From the NCBI RefSeq assembly GCF_014203695.1, contig NZ_JACHJO010000002.1:449463-513462 (forward strand): a DNA stretch of 64,000 nucleotides, in the 5' to 3' direction. The DNA is from Nocardiopsis algeriensis. GTDB taxonomy: Bacteria; Actinomycetota; Actinomycetes; Streptosporangiales; Streptosporangiaceae. The translations under genes were made by a program, and so were the position numbers. The notes under the pieces were generated by a model. That model was not told where the DNA came from. It made no database searches and saw only the letters and a program-made list of their open reading frames with translations. Position 1 is the stretch's first letter. Every line of letters begins with the position of its first letter. This document shows positions 34,780-45,482 of the stretch, one piece after another.

Positions 34780-36267
34780 TCACTGCTTGTCGTCGGCTCT
34801 GTGCCGATCGCTGTCCGTACCGGCCTCGGCCGCCACGGCCTTCTGCGCCGCCTCGGCGGAAGGGCTGCCCGGGCGCTTGCGCACGGTCCACCCCTCCACG
34901 TTGCGCTGGCGGTGCCCCTCGGACACGGCCAGGGCTCCCGGCGGAACGTCGTCGCGGATCACCGTCCCGGCCCCGGAGTAGGCACCGTCGCCCACGGTGA
35001 CCGGCGCGACGATGGTGTTGTCGCTGCCGATGCGCACGTGGTCGCCGATGGTGCTCCGGGACTTGTTGACGCCGTCGTAGTTGACGAACACCGAGGAGCA
35101 GCCGATGTTGCTGCCCTCGCCGATGTCCGCGTCCCCGACGTAGGTCAGGTGCGGGATCTTGGATCCGGCGCCGACGTTCGCGTTCTTGACCTCGACGAAG
35201 GCGCCGGCCTTCGCCCGCTCGGCCAGGCGGGTGCCCGGCCGGAGGTAGGTGTAGGGGCCCACGGTGGCCCCCGGTCCGATCTCGGCCCCTTCCGCGGTGG
35301 TCTCGCGGACGGCGGCGCCCGCGCCCACGACCGTGTCCGCCAGGTCCGCGCCGGGGCCGACGACGGCGTCCTCACCGATGACGGTGGAGCCGCGCAGGCG
35401 GGTCCCCGGCTCGATCAGGGCGTCGCGGCCGATGCGGACCTGCGCGTCCACCCAGGTCGTGGCGGGGTCCACGACGGTGACGCCGGCCAGCATGTGGTCG
35501 CGCAGGATGCGGTCGTTGAGGACGCGGCGGGCCTCGGCGAGCTGGACGCGGTTGTTGACGCCCTGGACCTCCTGCCAGTCCTCGGCGACCCAGGCGTCCA
35601 CCCGGTGGCCGTCACCGCGCAGGAGCGCGACCGCGTCGGTGATGTATTCCTCGCCCTTGGCGTTGTCGCTGGTCAGACGCTGGACGACGGAGGTGAGCAG
35701 GGCGCCGTCGAAGGCGTACATGCCGGAGTTGATCTCGTCGACGGCGTGCTGCTCCGGCGTGGCGTCGGCGTGCTCGACGATGGCGGTGAAGTCCCCGTCG
35801 GCGTCGCGGACGATGCGCCCGTAGCCGTGGGGGTCGGGAACGCGCGCGGAGAGCACCGTGACGGCGTTGCCCTCCTTCTCGTGGAAGGCGACCAGCTCGG
35901 TGAGGGTGGAGCCGCGCAGCAGGGGGGTGTCGCCGCAGGTGAGGACGACGGTCCCGCTCAGCTCGACACCCTGGGCGGCGAGGTCCTCGACGGCCATGCG
36001 GACCGCGTGCCCGGTGCCGTTCTGCTCCTCCTGGACCGCGGTGAGGGCCTCGGGCGCGATCTGCGCCAGGTGCTCCCGGATCTGCTCCCGGGCATGTCCC
36101 ACGACGACGACCGTTCGCCGGGGGTCGAGCTCGTCGGCGGCGGCCAGCACGTGCCCGACGAGGCTGCGTCCGCTGATCTCGTGAAGGACCTTGGGAAGTC
36201 TGGACTTCATCCTGGTGCCCTCGCCTGCGGCAAGGACGACGACGGCAGCCGGGCGGTTCACGCTCAC
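34780..36267 (-). CDS. glmU: Bifunctional UDP-GlcNAc pyrophosphorylase / glucosamine-1-P acetyltransferase
   Basis: Acetylates glucosamine-1-phosphate and then uridylates it to UDP-GlcNAc, the precursor of peptidoglycan and probably of the exopolysaccharide here. The 495 aa comprise a pyrophosphorylase domain ([20 protein letters not shown] at about 10-29, [16 protein letters not shown]) and a left-handed beta-helix of hexapeptide repeats from about 255 to 455. The acetyltransferase residues lie in PYTYLRPG and [13 protein letters not shown] charged C-terminal tail is typical of actinobacteria. Start is GTG 36267. Operon glmU-prs follows the tRNA-Gln. Confidence 0.97.
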   Translation of the reverse strand: MSVNRPAAVVVLAAGEGTRMKSRLPKVLHEISGRSLVGHVLAAADELDPRRTVVVVGHAREQIREHLAQIAPEALTAVQEEQNGTGHAVRMAVEDLAAQGVELSGTVVLTCGDTPLLRGSTLTELVAFHEKEGNAVTVLSARVPDPHGYGRIVRDADGDFTAIVEHADATPEQHAVDEINSGMYAFDGALLTSVVQRLTSDNAKGEEYITDAVALLRGDGHRVDAWVAEDWQEVQGVNNRVQLAEARRVLNDRILRDHMLAGVTVVDPATTWVDAQVRIGRDALIEPGTRLRGSTVIGEDAVVGPGADLADTVVGAGAAVRETTAEGAEIGPGATVGPYTYLRPGTRLAERAKAGAFVEVKNANVGAGSKIPHLTYVGDADIGEGSNIGCSSVFVNYDGVNKSRSTIGDHVRIGSDNTIVAPVTVGDGAYSGAGTVIRDDVPPGALAVSEGHRQRNVEGWTVRKRPGSPSAEAAQKAVAAEAGTDSDRHRADDKQ

Positions 36268-36544
36268 TGAAGGAGACCCCTCGCGATAGCTGGCGATTGA
36301 CCTGTCGGCTCACCCTTCGGCGGCGCGTCCCGCATGCCGCGCGGGCGGCCGTCGGATGACCAGCGGCCGACAGGGGAAGGATACATGCGGGTTCGGGGCT
36401 CCCGGAGACCGCTCCCCACCACGTGGAGGGCGCCCGCAGCCCCTGTGTGGCCTGCGGTAACGGCTCGGAGTACCGGTGTGTGACATGCGCCGCTCCGCAG
36501 TGCGGCCGAAACCGCGCGGCGGCCGGGCGGCGGAAGGCACCCAG
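36268..36544. other. Spacer between tRNA-Gln and glmU (277 bp)
   Basis: GC-rich with short palindromes; no gene is visible. The glmU promoter presumably lies here. Confidence 0.4.
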
Positions 36545-36616
36545 CTCCCGGACCAGGGCTCGAACCTGGACGACGGGGACCAAAACCCCACATGCTGCCG
36601 ATTACATCATCCGGGA
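36545..36616 (-). tRNA. tRNA-Gln (anticodon TTG)
   Basis: Full cloverleaf of 72 nt without encoded CCA. Acceptor TCCCGGA / TCCGGGA with discriminator G; D-arm ATG-TAATCGGCAG-CAT; anticodon stem TGGGG / CCCCG with loop TTTTGGT (anticodon TTG); 4-nt variable region; T-arm CCAGG-TTCGAGC-CCTGG. The following glmU gene is on the same strand. Confidence 0.95.
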
Positions 36617-36688
36617 ACACGCAGGGCGCGTACAGGCCGCGCCCGCATGACAAGCACCAACATAGCGCCTCCTGATCAACCCTTGCCA

Positions 36689-36708
36689 AACCTACGGGAT
36701 CGTAGGTT
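36689..36708. promoter_or_regulatory. Palindromic operator in the desaturase promoter
   Basis: AACCTACGGGATCGTAGGTT is a perfect 8+4+8 inverted repeat. A degenerate second copy of the right half (TTACGTAGGTATAGGTT) follows at 36713-36729. It overlaps the promoter region of the desaturase. The downstream TetR gene is the obvious candidate ligand. Confidence 0.7.
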
Positions 36709-36806
36709 ACGGTTACGTAGGTATAGGTTGGGTAGTCGCGACGGGTAGCGCCCTTCGGACGCTGGTCCTGACCACGACGACGTTTTTCGAAGATCAGGAA
36801 GATTGG

Positions 36807-37784
36807 GTGAGACCCATGACCGCCGCTCCCGACGTATCCACCGAAGCGCAGCGCCCCGGCGCACGCCGCGAGCCGATACCCGAGTACGAGCCCGAACTGC
36901 GCGGCAAGGCCGAGCGCTTCACCGTCTTCGCGTTCGTGTTCGTCCCGCTGATCGCCCTGCTCGCCTCGGTGCCCTTCTTCTGGGGCTGGGGCCTGACCCT
37001 GGTCGACGTGGCCATCGCGGTCGTCTTCTACGTGATCAGCGGGCTCGGCATCACGGTCGGCTTCCACCGCTACTTCACCCACGGCTCGTTCCGCGCGAAC
37101 CGGGCACTGAAGATCGCGATGGCGGTCGCCGGCTCCATGGCCATCGAGGGCAGCGTCATCAAGTGGGTGGCCGACCACCGGCGCCACCACAAGTACTCCG
37201 ACGCCGAGGGCGACCCGCACTCCCCGTGGCGCTTCGGGGACGACTGGCGCTCGGTCGCCAAGGGCCTCTACTACGCGCACATGGCCTGGATGTACCTGGA
37301 CGAGAAGAAGACCTCGCCGCGCCGCTTCGCGCCCGACCTGCTCAAGGACAAGGACATCGTCCTCGTCGACAAGCTGTTCGTGCCGATCGTGCTCTTCTCG
37401 CTCGGAGCGCCCGCCCTCATCGGCGGCCTGGTGACGATGTCCTGGTGGGGCGCCTTCACCGCGTTCTTCTGGGCGAGCCTGGTGCGCGTCGCGCTGCTGC
37501 ACCACGTGACCTGGTCGGTCAACTCCATCTGCCACACCATCGGCGAGGAGAACTTCGAGGTGCGCGACCGCTCCCGCAACGTGTGGTGGCTGGCCATCCC
37601 GTCCTTCGGCGAGTCCTGGCACAACCTGCACCACGCCGACCCCACCTGCGCCCGGCACGGCGTGCTCAAGGGGCAGATCGACATCTCCGCCCGCGTCATC
37701 TGGTTCTTCGAGAAGGTGGGCTGGGCGACCAAGGTGCGCTGGCCCAACAACGAACGACTGGCTGCCAAGCGGGTCAGCGTCTAG
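36807..37784 (+). CDS. Membrane acyl-CoA/acyl-lipid desaturase (stearoyl 9-desaturase type)
   Basis: Introduces a cis double bond into saturated acyl chains at the membrane using O2 and a di-iron centre. The 325-aa protein shows all three histidine boxes: HRYFTH, HRRHH and HNLHH. The last follows GESWHNLHHADPTCARHG. Membrane segments are at about 40-60, 65-85 and 195-225. Start GTG 36807 has GGAAG in front; ATG 36816 is an alternative. The next gene is a TetR regulator 13 bases downstream, so they form one operon, and the upstream palindrome suggests autoregulation of membrane fluidity. Confidence 0.95.
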   Translation: MRPMTAAPDVSTEAQRPGARREPIPEYEPELRGKAERFTVFAFVFVPLIALLASVPFFWGWGLTLVDVAIAVVFYVISGLGITVGFHRYFTHGSFRANRALKIAMAVAGSMAIEGSVIKWVADHRRHHKYSDAEGDPHSPWRFGDDWRSVAKGLYYAHMAWMYLDEKKTSPRRFAPDLLKDKDIVLVDKLFVPIVLFSLGAPALIGGLVTMSWWGAFTAFFWASLVRVALLHHVTWSVNSICHTIGEENFEVRDRSRNVWWLAIPSFGESWHNLHHADPTCARHGVLKGQIDISARVIWFFEKVGWATKVRWPNNERLAAKRVSV

Positions 37785-37797
37785 GATCTCCACCATC

Positions 37798-38442
37798 ATG
37801 GGAGCAGTCGATCATCAGGGAGTCCGCACGCGCCGCAAGCGCATGACGGGCGAGGAACGGCGACGACAGCTGGTGGGGATCGGCCGGGAGCTGTTCGCCG
37901 AACGCGGCTTCGCCGCGACCTCCGTGGAGGAGATCGCGGCGCGGGCCGGCGTGTCCAAGCCCGTGGTCTACGAGCACTTCGGCGGCAAGGAGGGCGTCTA
38001 CGCGGTCGTGGTCGACCAGGAGATGCGCATCCTCGTCGACATGGTGAGCGAGGCCCTCGGTGCCGAGGGCGCGCGCAACAAGATCGAGAAGGCGGCCCTG
38101 GCGCTGCTGCGCTACGTGGAGGAGCACACCACCGGTTTCCTGGTGCTCACCCGGGACTCCCACGTGGCTTCGGGAACGGGCAGCTTCGCGAGCCTGATCA
38201 ACGACATCGCCAGCCAGGTCGAGTACATCATGGTGGACGAGTTCGACCAGCGGGGATACGACCCCGTGCTCGCCCCGATGTACGCCCAGGCCCTCGTGGG
38301 CATGTGGGCGCTCACCGGCCAGTGGTGGCTGGAGGTGCGCAAGCCCAAGCGCGAGGTCGTGGCGGCGCACCTGGTCAACCTCGCCTGGAACGGCCTGTCG
38401 AACCTGGATCCCAAGCCTCGGCTCCAGACCCGGCGCCGGTAG
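37798..38442 (+). CDS. TetR-family regulator linked to desaturase
   Basis: The 214-aa regulator has an N-terminal helix-turn-helix (RRRQLVGIGRELFAERGFAATSVEEIAARAGVSKPVVYEHFGGKE, about 21-65). The long C-terminal ligand-binding domain includes YIMVDEFDQRG. Acyl-CoA-responsive TetR proteins commonly accompany desaturases, so an acyl-CoA or fatty acid ligand is likely (inference). Short spacing from the desaturase implies cotranscription, which would produce feedback through the palindrome at 36689-36708. ATG 37798 lacks a strong Shine-Dalgarno; an ATG 16 codons inside (MTGEERRRQ) is possible. Confidence 0.88.
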   Translation: MGAVDHQGVRTRRKRMTGEERRRQLVGIGRELFAERGFAATSVEEIAARAGVSKPVVYEHFGGKEGVYAVVVDQEMRILVDMVSEALGAEGARNKIEKAALALLRYVEEHTTGFLVLTRDSHVASGTGSFASLINDIASQVEYIMVDEFDQRGYDPVLAPMYAQALVGMWALTGQWWLEVRKPKREVVAAHLVNLAWNGLSNLDPKPRLQTRRR

Positions 38443-38486
38443 GAAAGCGCTCTGCGGGGCGGGTGTGCACGGCATACCCGCCCCGC

Positions 38487-38506
38487 TATCTTGATGTCAA
38501 GAGATA
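38487..38506. promoter_or_regulatory. TamR-type operator overlapping the MarR/TamR-like promoter
   Basis: TATCTTGATGTCAAGAGATA has a perfect 6+2+6 core (TCTTGA-TG-TCAAGA). It ends 10 bases before the start codon, so bound repressor would cover the transcription start. It is nearly the same as the box upstream of icd. Confidence 0.7.
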
Positions 38507-38516
38507 AACTGTTCCC

Positions 38517-39026
38517 ATGCGCGATGAGGTGGATGGGCTTATCGAGGCGTGGCGCTCCGAACGCCCCGACGTTGACGTGACGCCGCTGGAGGTGTTCAGC
38601 CGGGTCTCGCGGCTCGCGCGCCACCTGGACCGTGCCCGGCGCACGGTGTTCACCGAGCACTCGCTGGAACCCTGGGAGTTCGACGTGCTCGCCGAGCTGC
38701 GCCGCTCGGGGCCGCCCTACGAACTGAGTCCCGGCCGCCTGCTCCGCGCCACCCTGGTCACCTCGGGGACCATGACCAACCGCGTGGACCGCCTGGCCGC
38801 GGCCGGGCTCGTCCGGCGCCGCCCCGACCCCGCCGACAAGCGCGGTGTACTGGTGTGCCTCACCGACAAGGGCGCCGAGCTCATCGACGCCGCCCTCGCC
38901 TCCCTGCTGAGCTACGAGGAGTCCCTCCTCTCCCCCATGCCGTTTGAGGACCGCCGGCATCTGGCATCGTTACTGAGATGCCTTCTCGCTCCCCTCGACA
39001 TGGACCCGTCCGGTCCGCAAGGCTGA
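38517..39026 (+). CDS. MarR-family regulator, TamR-like
   Basis: The 169-aa protein has the MarR winged-helix fold with an N-terminal extension (DGLIEAWRSERPDVDVTPLEV, typical of TamR/PecS-like members). The DNA-recognition region is SGTMTNRVDRLAAAGLVRRRPDPADKRGVLVCLT (about 82-115). S. coelicolor TamR responds to citrate/aconitate-type acids and controls TCA-cycle genes. The same palindrome at icd and at this gene supports that role. The start codon is only 10 bases after the operator with no Shine-Dalgarno, so the mRNA may be leaderless. No trans-aconitate methyltransferase gene is adjacent. Confidence 0.85.
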   Translation: MRDEVDGLIEAWRSERPDVDVTPLEVFSRVSRLARHLDRARRTVFTEHSLEPWEFDVLAELRRSGPPYELSPGRLLRATLVTSGTMTNRVDRLAAAGLVRRRPDPADKRGVLVCLTDKGAELIDAALASLLSYEESLLSPMPFEDRRHLASLLRCLLAPLDMDPSGPQG

Positions 39027-39109
39027 CCGCATGCGGCATCCGCCCCTCACCGGGGTCCGCTGTCAGGCGCGAGTGTTCCCTGTGCCCACGCGTTGGTTGG
39101 AGAAGAGAC

Positions 39110-40123
39110 GTGAGAAACCGGTGGAGCGCGGCGTCGGCCGCGGCGGCCGCTGCACTGCTGGCCCTGACGGGATGCGGCAGCGACGAGAGCGGCGCGGCCG
39201 CGGCCGGACCGCACTACTACCTGTCCCTGGGCGACTCGATCACCGTGGGCGTGCAGCCCGGTGAGGACCGGATCCCCCAGGAGACCTCCGAGAGCTACAC
39301 CGACATGCTGTACCGGCACCTCTACGACTCCGACTCCACGCTGCGCCACGAGCGCATCGGCTGCGGCGGGGAGGACACGACGACCTTCCTCGAAGGCGGC
39401 CTCCCCTCGTGTGAGAAGCGCTACGACGGCGCACCCCAGATCGAGGCGGCCGAGGACTTCCTGTCCGAGCACGAGGGGCAGGTCTCCCTGGTGACCGTCA
39501 CCATCGGCGGCAACAACTTCACCCGGTGCGTCGAGGGCCTCGGCGACACGGAGGACGTCTCCTCGGCGGTCCTCGACACCGACTGCGTCGACGACGGCCT
39601 GGAGCGCATCGAGTCGGAGGCCCCCGAGATCGCCGACCGCCTGCGCACGGCGGCGGGCCCGGACACCCAGATCATCGGGATGACCTACTACAACCCCTTC
39701 CTGGCCGCCATGCTGCTGGAGGCCGAGGCGGAGGCGGAGCCGTCGGAGGAGCCCTCCCCGGAGGAGGCCGAGGACGCGGAGCCGGAGATCGACCCCGACG
39801 CGGGGCCGTCCCTGGCCGAGGCCGAGGGCGAGCTGCCCCTCGACGCGTCCCTGGGCGGCTACGCCACCGATGTCCTGGAGCAGATGAACGAGTCGCTGCG
39901 CTCGGCCTACGCCGCCGCCGACATCCAGGTCGCCGACGTGGAGGCGGCCTTCGACTCCACCGACTTCGACGTTCCCGAGGACAGCGGGACCGGCTGGCCC
40001 GCCAACGTCCAGGCGGTCTGCGACCTGACGTGGATGTGCAACACCGAACGCGGTCCCGACATCCACCCCAACAGCGAGGGCGCCCGCGTCATCGCCGAGG
40101 CCTTCCGGGCCCATCTCTCCTGA
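39110..40123 (+). CDS. SGNH/GDSL-family hydrolase lipoprotein
   Basis: Predicted surface-anchored esterase/lipase. The 337-aa protein has a type II signal peptide with lipobox ALTGC (Cys near 20). The SGNH fold shows block I LSLGDSITVG (Ser near 40), block III TIGGNNF, and block V DIHPNSEG with the catalytic Asp-His pair near 320. A highly acidic low-complexity insert (EAEAEAEPSEEPSPEEAEDAEPE, about 200-225) sits between blocks III and V. GTG 39110 is chosen because GGAGAAG precedes it and the lipobox is correctly placed. It follows the MarR gene by 83 bases. Confidence 0.88.
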   Translation: MRNRWSAASAAAAAALLALTGCGSDESGAAAAGPHYYLSLGDSITVGVQPGEDRIPQETSESYTDMLYRHLYDSDSTLRHERIGCGGEDTTTFLEGGLPSCEKRYDGAPQIEAAEDFLSEHEGQVSLVTVTIGGNNFTRCVEGLGDTEDVSSAVLDTDCVDDGLERIESEAPEIADRLRTAAGPDTQIIGMTYYNPFLAAMLLEAEAEAEPSEEPSPEEAEDAEPEIDPDAGPSLAEAEGELPLDASLGGYATDVLEQMNESLRSAYAAADIQVADVEAAFDSTDFDVPEDSGTGWPANVQAVCDLTWMCNTERGPDIHPNSEGARVIAEAFRAHLS

Positions 40124-40163
40124 CGGAGGGGCCGCGGGCGGTCCGCGCCGCCCGCGGAGGCGG

Positions 40164-40400
40164 TCAGGATCCGCTGCCGCACCGGCGGGCGAGGGGACCG
40201 AAGCGCGCGGTGACGACGCCCAGGAGGAAGTGCGCCACCTGGTTCTCGTTCAGGGCGATCACTCCGGCGGGCATGGTCACCCGATAGGGATGCTCGTCGT
40301 CGGGCCTGATCTCGAAGTCCTCGATCAGTCCCTGCGACAGCAGGAGCGTCAGCCCCTCGCGCACACGACCCGCCCTGTTGTCCGCCGCCCACATGGCCAT
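40164..40400 (-). CDS. Small hypothetical protein
   Basis: 78 aa, no recognised family. The mixed sequence has an amphipathic N-terminal half (GRVREGLTLLLSQGLIEDFEIRPDDEHPYRVTMP) whose pattern suggests a helix followed by beta strands; it ends with two Cys-Arg residues. It lies between the convergent SGNH gene and the downstream end of the ABC-F gene on the same strand (38 bases). The ATG start lacks a clear Shine-Dalgarno. Non-shadow position and normal codon pattern support it as a real gene. Confidence 0.5.
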   Translation of the reverse strand: MAMWAADNRAGRVREGLTLLLSQGLIEDFEIRPDDEHPYRVTMPAGVIALNENQVAHFLLGVVTARFGPLARRCGSGS

Positions 40401-40438
40401 GGGACCACCATAGCCACAGGGGGCCCGGACCCCGGGGG

Positions 40439-42226
40439 TCAGTCCCCCGCGGTCTCGGCGTGCTCCAGCCAGGACTCCTCGAGCTGTTCGCGCTCGGCGG
40501 CCAGGGCCCTGGCCTCGGTGTCCAGCTCCGCGAGCCGCGTGTAGTCGTCGGCGGCCTCGGCCATGAGCCCGTGCAGCTCGGCCTCACGGGCGGCGATCCT
40601 GTCCATGCGCCGCTCGATGCGCTGCATCTCCTTCTGGGCGGCGCGCCGCTCGGCCGCCGACACCGCCGGCTCGGGCGCGCTCCCGGCCGGTGCGGAGCCG
40701 GAGGAGGCCGTGGGTACGGCCGCCTCACCCAGGCTCGCGGCCCGCCGCTCCAGGTACTCGTCCACGCCGCCCGGCAGGAAGGCCAGGGTTCCGTCGCCCA
40801 TCAGCGCCAGCACGCGGTCGGTGACGCGCTCCAGGAAGTAGCGGTCGTGGGAGACCAGCACCATCGAGCCGGGCCAGCCGTCGAGCAGGTCCTCCAGCTC
40901 CGTGAGCGTCTCGATGTCCAGGTCGTTGGTGGGCTCGTCCAGCAGCAGCACGTTGGGCTCGTCCATGAGCAGCCGCAGCAGTTGCAGCCGCCGCTTCTCA
41001 CCGCCCGACAGGTCGCCGACGGGCGTCCACTGCCGCTCGCCGCGGAAGCCGAACTTCTCCAGCATCTGACTGGCGGTGTAGTCGCGCTTGCCGATGGTGA
41101 CGTGCTCCCGCACGTCCATGACCGCCTGGAGGGGGCGCGCCTCCGGGTCGAGCTCGGCGATGTTCTGGGACAGGTGGGCGAGCCGGACCGTCTTGCCGGT
41201 GCGCACACTCCCCGACTCGGGTGCGCGCTCCTCGGCGAGGATCCGCAGCAGGGTGGACTTGCCCGCCCCGTTGACACCCACCAGTCCGACCCGGTCGCCC
41301 GGGCCGAGCTGCCAGGTGAGGCGGTCCAGAAGGGTGCGTCCGGGAACCGTCGCCGTCACGTCCTTGAGATCGATGACGGTCTTGCCCAGCCGGGAGCCGG
41401 CGAAGCGCACCAGCTCGACCGTGTCGCGCGGCGGCGGCTCGTCGGAGATGAGCTGGTTGGCGGCCTCGATCCGGAACTTGGGCTTGGAGGTGCGGGCGGG
41501 CGCACCGCGCCGCAGCCAGGCCAGTTCCTTGCGCATGAGGTTCTGGCGCCGCTCCTCGGACGCCGCCGCCTGGCGGGCGCGCTCGGCCTTGGCCAGCACG
41601 TAGGCCGCGTAGCCGCCCTCGTAGCGCTCGACGGCGCCCCGGCCGACCTCCCAGGTACGGGTGGTGACCGCGTCCAGGAACCAGCGGTCGTGGGTGACGA
41701 CCACGAGCGCCTCGGGGCGGCCCTTCAGGTGCTCGGCCAGCCAGTGGATGCCCTCGATGTCGAGGTGGTTGGTGGGCTCGTCGAGGACGATGAGGTCGTG
41801 GTCGTCGACCAGGAGGCGGGCCAGCCCGCTGCGGCGGCGCTCACCGCCGGAGAGGCCCGCCATCGGGGTGTCGAGGTCCCAGCCGCTGAGCAGGCCGCGC
41901 AGGATGTCGCGGATGCGCGCGTCGCCCGCCCATTCGTGTTCGGCCCGCCCACCCAGCACGAACTGCCCGACGGTGCTGTCGGGGAAGTCGTCGCGCTGCT
42001 GGAGGAAGCCGACCCGGAGGCCGCGGTTGTGCACCACGCGGCCCGAGTCGGGCGGAATCACTCCGGACAGCACCGAGATCAGCGTGGACTTTCCGCCGCC
42101 GTTGCGGCCGACCACGCCGATGCGTTCGCCCTCGTCGACTCCCAGCGACACCTTGTCGAGGAGCACGAGGGGCCCGTAGGCCAGGGACACGTCCTGAAGG
42201 TTGACCAGATTCGTCATCCCCTCCAT
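40439..42226 (-). CDS. ABC-F family ATP-binding protein (Uup/EttA-type)
   Basis: Cytosolic twin-ATPase of the ABC-F class, acting on ribosomes or in DNA repair rather than transport; no membrane segments. In 595 aa the two nucleotide-binding domains are clear: Walker A GRNGGGKST and GVNGAGKST, signatures LSGGERRR and LSGGEKRR, and Walker B LIVLDEPTNHLD and LLLDEPTNDLD. The interdomain linker (about 220-300) has the PtIM-like RRQNLMRKELAWLRRGAPARTSKPK. A C-terminal charged coiled coil (about 510-590) is Uup-like. ATG 42226 is kept because the second ATG has GGAGG too close. ispE lies 89 bases upstream. Confidence 0.9.
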   Translation of the reverse strand: MEGMTNLVNLQDVSLAYGPLVLLDKVSLGVDEGERIGVVGRNGGGKSTLISVLSGVIPPDSGRVVHNRGLRVGFLQQRDDFPDSTVGQFVLGGRAEHEWAGDARIRDILRGLLSGWDLDTPMAGLSGGERRRSGLARLLVDDHDLIVLDEPTNHLDIEGIHWLAEHLKGRPEALVVVTHDRWFLDAVTTRTWEVGRGAVERYEGGYAAYVLAKAERARQAAASEERRQNLMRKELAWLRRGAPARTSKPKFRIEAANQLISDEPPPRDTVELVRFAGSRLGKTVIDLKDVTATVPGRTLLDRLTWQLGPGDRVGLVGVNGAGKSTLLRILAEERAPESGSVRTGKTVRLAHLSQNIAELDPEARPLQAVMDVREHVTIGKRDYTASQMLEKFGFRGERQWTPVGDLSGGEKRRLQLLRLLMDEPNVLLLDEPTNDLDIETLTELEDLLDGWPGSMVLVSHDRYFLERVTDRVLALMGDGTLAFLPGGVDEYLERRAASLGEAAVPTASSGSAPAGSAPEPAVSAAERRAAQKEMQRIERRMDRIAAREAELHGLMAEAADDYTRLAELDTEARALAAEREQLEESWLEHAETAGD

Positions 42227-42315
42227 TGTCCCGGTTCCCGCCCGGTGCCCGGACCGCGGAAGGGGTTCGGGTCAGGAGGGGCCCTCCACCACCGGAGAAG
42301 CCGGCGTGATGTGCC

Positions 42316-43278
42316 TCATACGAACACGGTTCCCGGGACGTCGCCGTCGGCCGACACGATCTGCTCGCACAGCCCGCTCGCCTCCAGGGCCGCCACCACG
42401 GCGGCCTCCCGGCCGGACACCGTCTCCCGGTCCTCCGAGCCGCCGCCCACCAGGAAGGCGCACGTCGGCCCCGAGCCGGACACCAGGGCCCCCAGGGCGC
42501 CCGCCGCACGGCCGGCCTCCAGGGTCCGCCCCAGCTCGGGCAGGAGCGACAGCGCGGCCTCCTGGAGGTCGTTGGCCAGGGCCGCACCCAGCGCGCGGGC
42601 GTCGCCCGCCGCCAGCGCCTCGCGCAGAGGCGCGCTCGGCTCCGGCTCGGGGGCGTCCGGACGCAGCCGGTCGTACTCGGCGAAGACGGCCCCCGTCGAG
42701 AGCCCGTGCGGGGACAGCGCGAACACCCACCGGTAGCGTCCGGGGCTGTCCATCGGGGTGAGCAGCTCTCCGCGGCCCAGGCCCACCGCGGTGCCGCCGA
42801 CGAGGGGAAAGGCCACGTCGCTGCCCAGTTCGGCGGCCAGGCGCAGCAGTTCGGCCCGGGACAGCCCGGTTCCCCACAGGCGGTCGCAGGCCACCAGGGC
42901 GGCCGCGGCGTCCGCGCTGCCCCCGGCCATGCCGCCCGCCACGGGGATGCTCTTGGCCAGGTGGATCTCGACCGGCGCGCCCCGGCCCGTCTCCTTCGCC
43001 AGGAGGGCCGCGGCCCCCGCTGCGAGGTTGGAGGAGTTCAGCGGCACACGGGCCAGGTGGGATCCCAGGTCACCGCCGGCCGTCAGACCGGCGACGACGC
43101 CGCTGTCGGGGCGCCCGCGGCGCGGCCGCGCCTCCCGGACGGTAATCTCATCGAACAGCGAGACGGCGTGGAACACGTTGACGAGGTTGTGGAACCCGTC
43201 CTCACGTCTGGGCCCCACCGCCAACTGCAGGTTCACTTTCGCGGGAACCCGCACGGTTACGGTGGTACTAACGGTCAC
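42316..43278 (-). CDS. ispE: 4-diphosphocytidyl-2-C-methyl-D-erythritol kinase
   Basis: GHMP kinase of the non-mevalonate isoprenoid pathway. The 320-aa protein begins VRVPAKVNLQLAVGPRREDGFHNL, and the ATP loop IPVAGGMAGGSADAAAAL and C-terminal VSGSGPTCAFL are diagnostic. GTG 43278 has GGGGAC upstream, and the family N-terminus begins here; an open frame runs further upstream but contains no homologous sequence. In many actinobacteria rsmA/ksgA precedes ispE. Here the upstream neighbour is a divergent kinase gene, so that link is broken. Confidence 0.95.
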   Translation of the reverse strand: MTVSTTVTVRVPAKVNLQLAVGPRREDGFHNLVNVFHAVSLFDEITVREARPRRGRPDSGVVAGLTAGGDLGSHLARVPLNSSNLAAGAAALLAKETGRGAPVEIHLAKSIPVAGGMAGGSADAAAALVACDRLWGTGLSRAELLRLAAELGSDVAFPLVGGTAVGLGRGELLTPMDSPGRYRWVFALSPHGLSTGAVFAEYDRLRPDAPEPEPSAPLREALAAGDARALGAALANDLQEAALSLLPELGRTLEAGRAAGALGALVSGSGPTCAFLVGGGSEDRETVSGREAAVVAALEASGLCEQIVSADGDVPGTVFV

Positions 43279-43309
43279 GAGTCCCCAATCGTAAAGGAAC
43301 CTCCACCTT

Positions 43310-43350
43310 GTGTGAACACACACCCCCGGCGGGGAGCCGCTGTGTTCACA
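43310..43350. promoter_or_regulatory. Pair of TGTG-AA/TT-CACA palindromes between ispE and the kinase gene
   Basis: GTGTGAACACAC (43310-43321) and TGTGTTCACA (43341-43350) are short inverted repeats whose centres are 30 bp, about three helical turns, apart. That spacing suits two dimers on the same DNA face. They lie in the divergent promoter region. Confidence 0.45.
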
Positions 43351-43486
43351 CCCTCCCGCCGGCGAGAACACAACGGTACGGAGAAGGCGGGAACCACGGC
43401 CGCGGTTCGGGGATCGTCATCACTGTCATGTCAACCGTCCTGGAACCGAGCGGCCCGATGCGGTCCGCGAGTGGGAATCAGGGCAC

Positions 43487-43518
43487 AAACCCCGCTACCT
43501 TGGGGCAAGGCGGGGTTT
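43487..43518 (+). promoter_or_regulatory. Attenuator-like hairpin in the kinase leader
   Basis: AAACCCCGC pairs perfectly with GCGGGGTTT over a 14-base loop (TACCTTGGGGCAAG), ending in TTT. It lies only 23 bases before the TTG start codon, so it looks like an intrinsic terminator inside the leader. Confidence 0.45.
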
Positions 43519-43540
43519 GGACACCGTCGGGGAGGGTCGC

Positions 43541-45415
<1,875 letters not shown>

Positions 45416-45482
45416 CACGCGGCCCCGCGATCGGGTCCGGCCCGACCGCACGGGCCGGCCGCCGGGGACGGAGAAGACGCAA

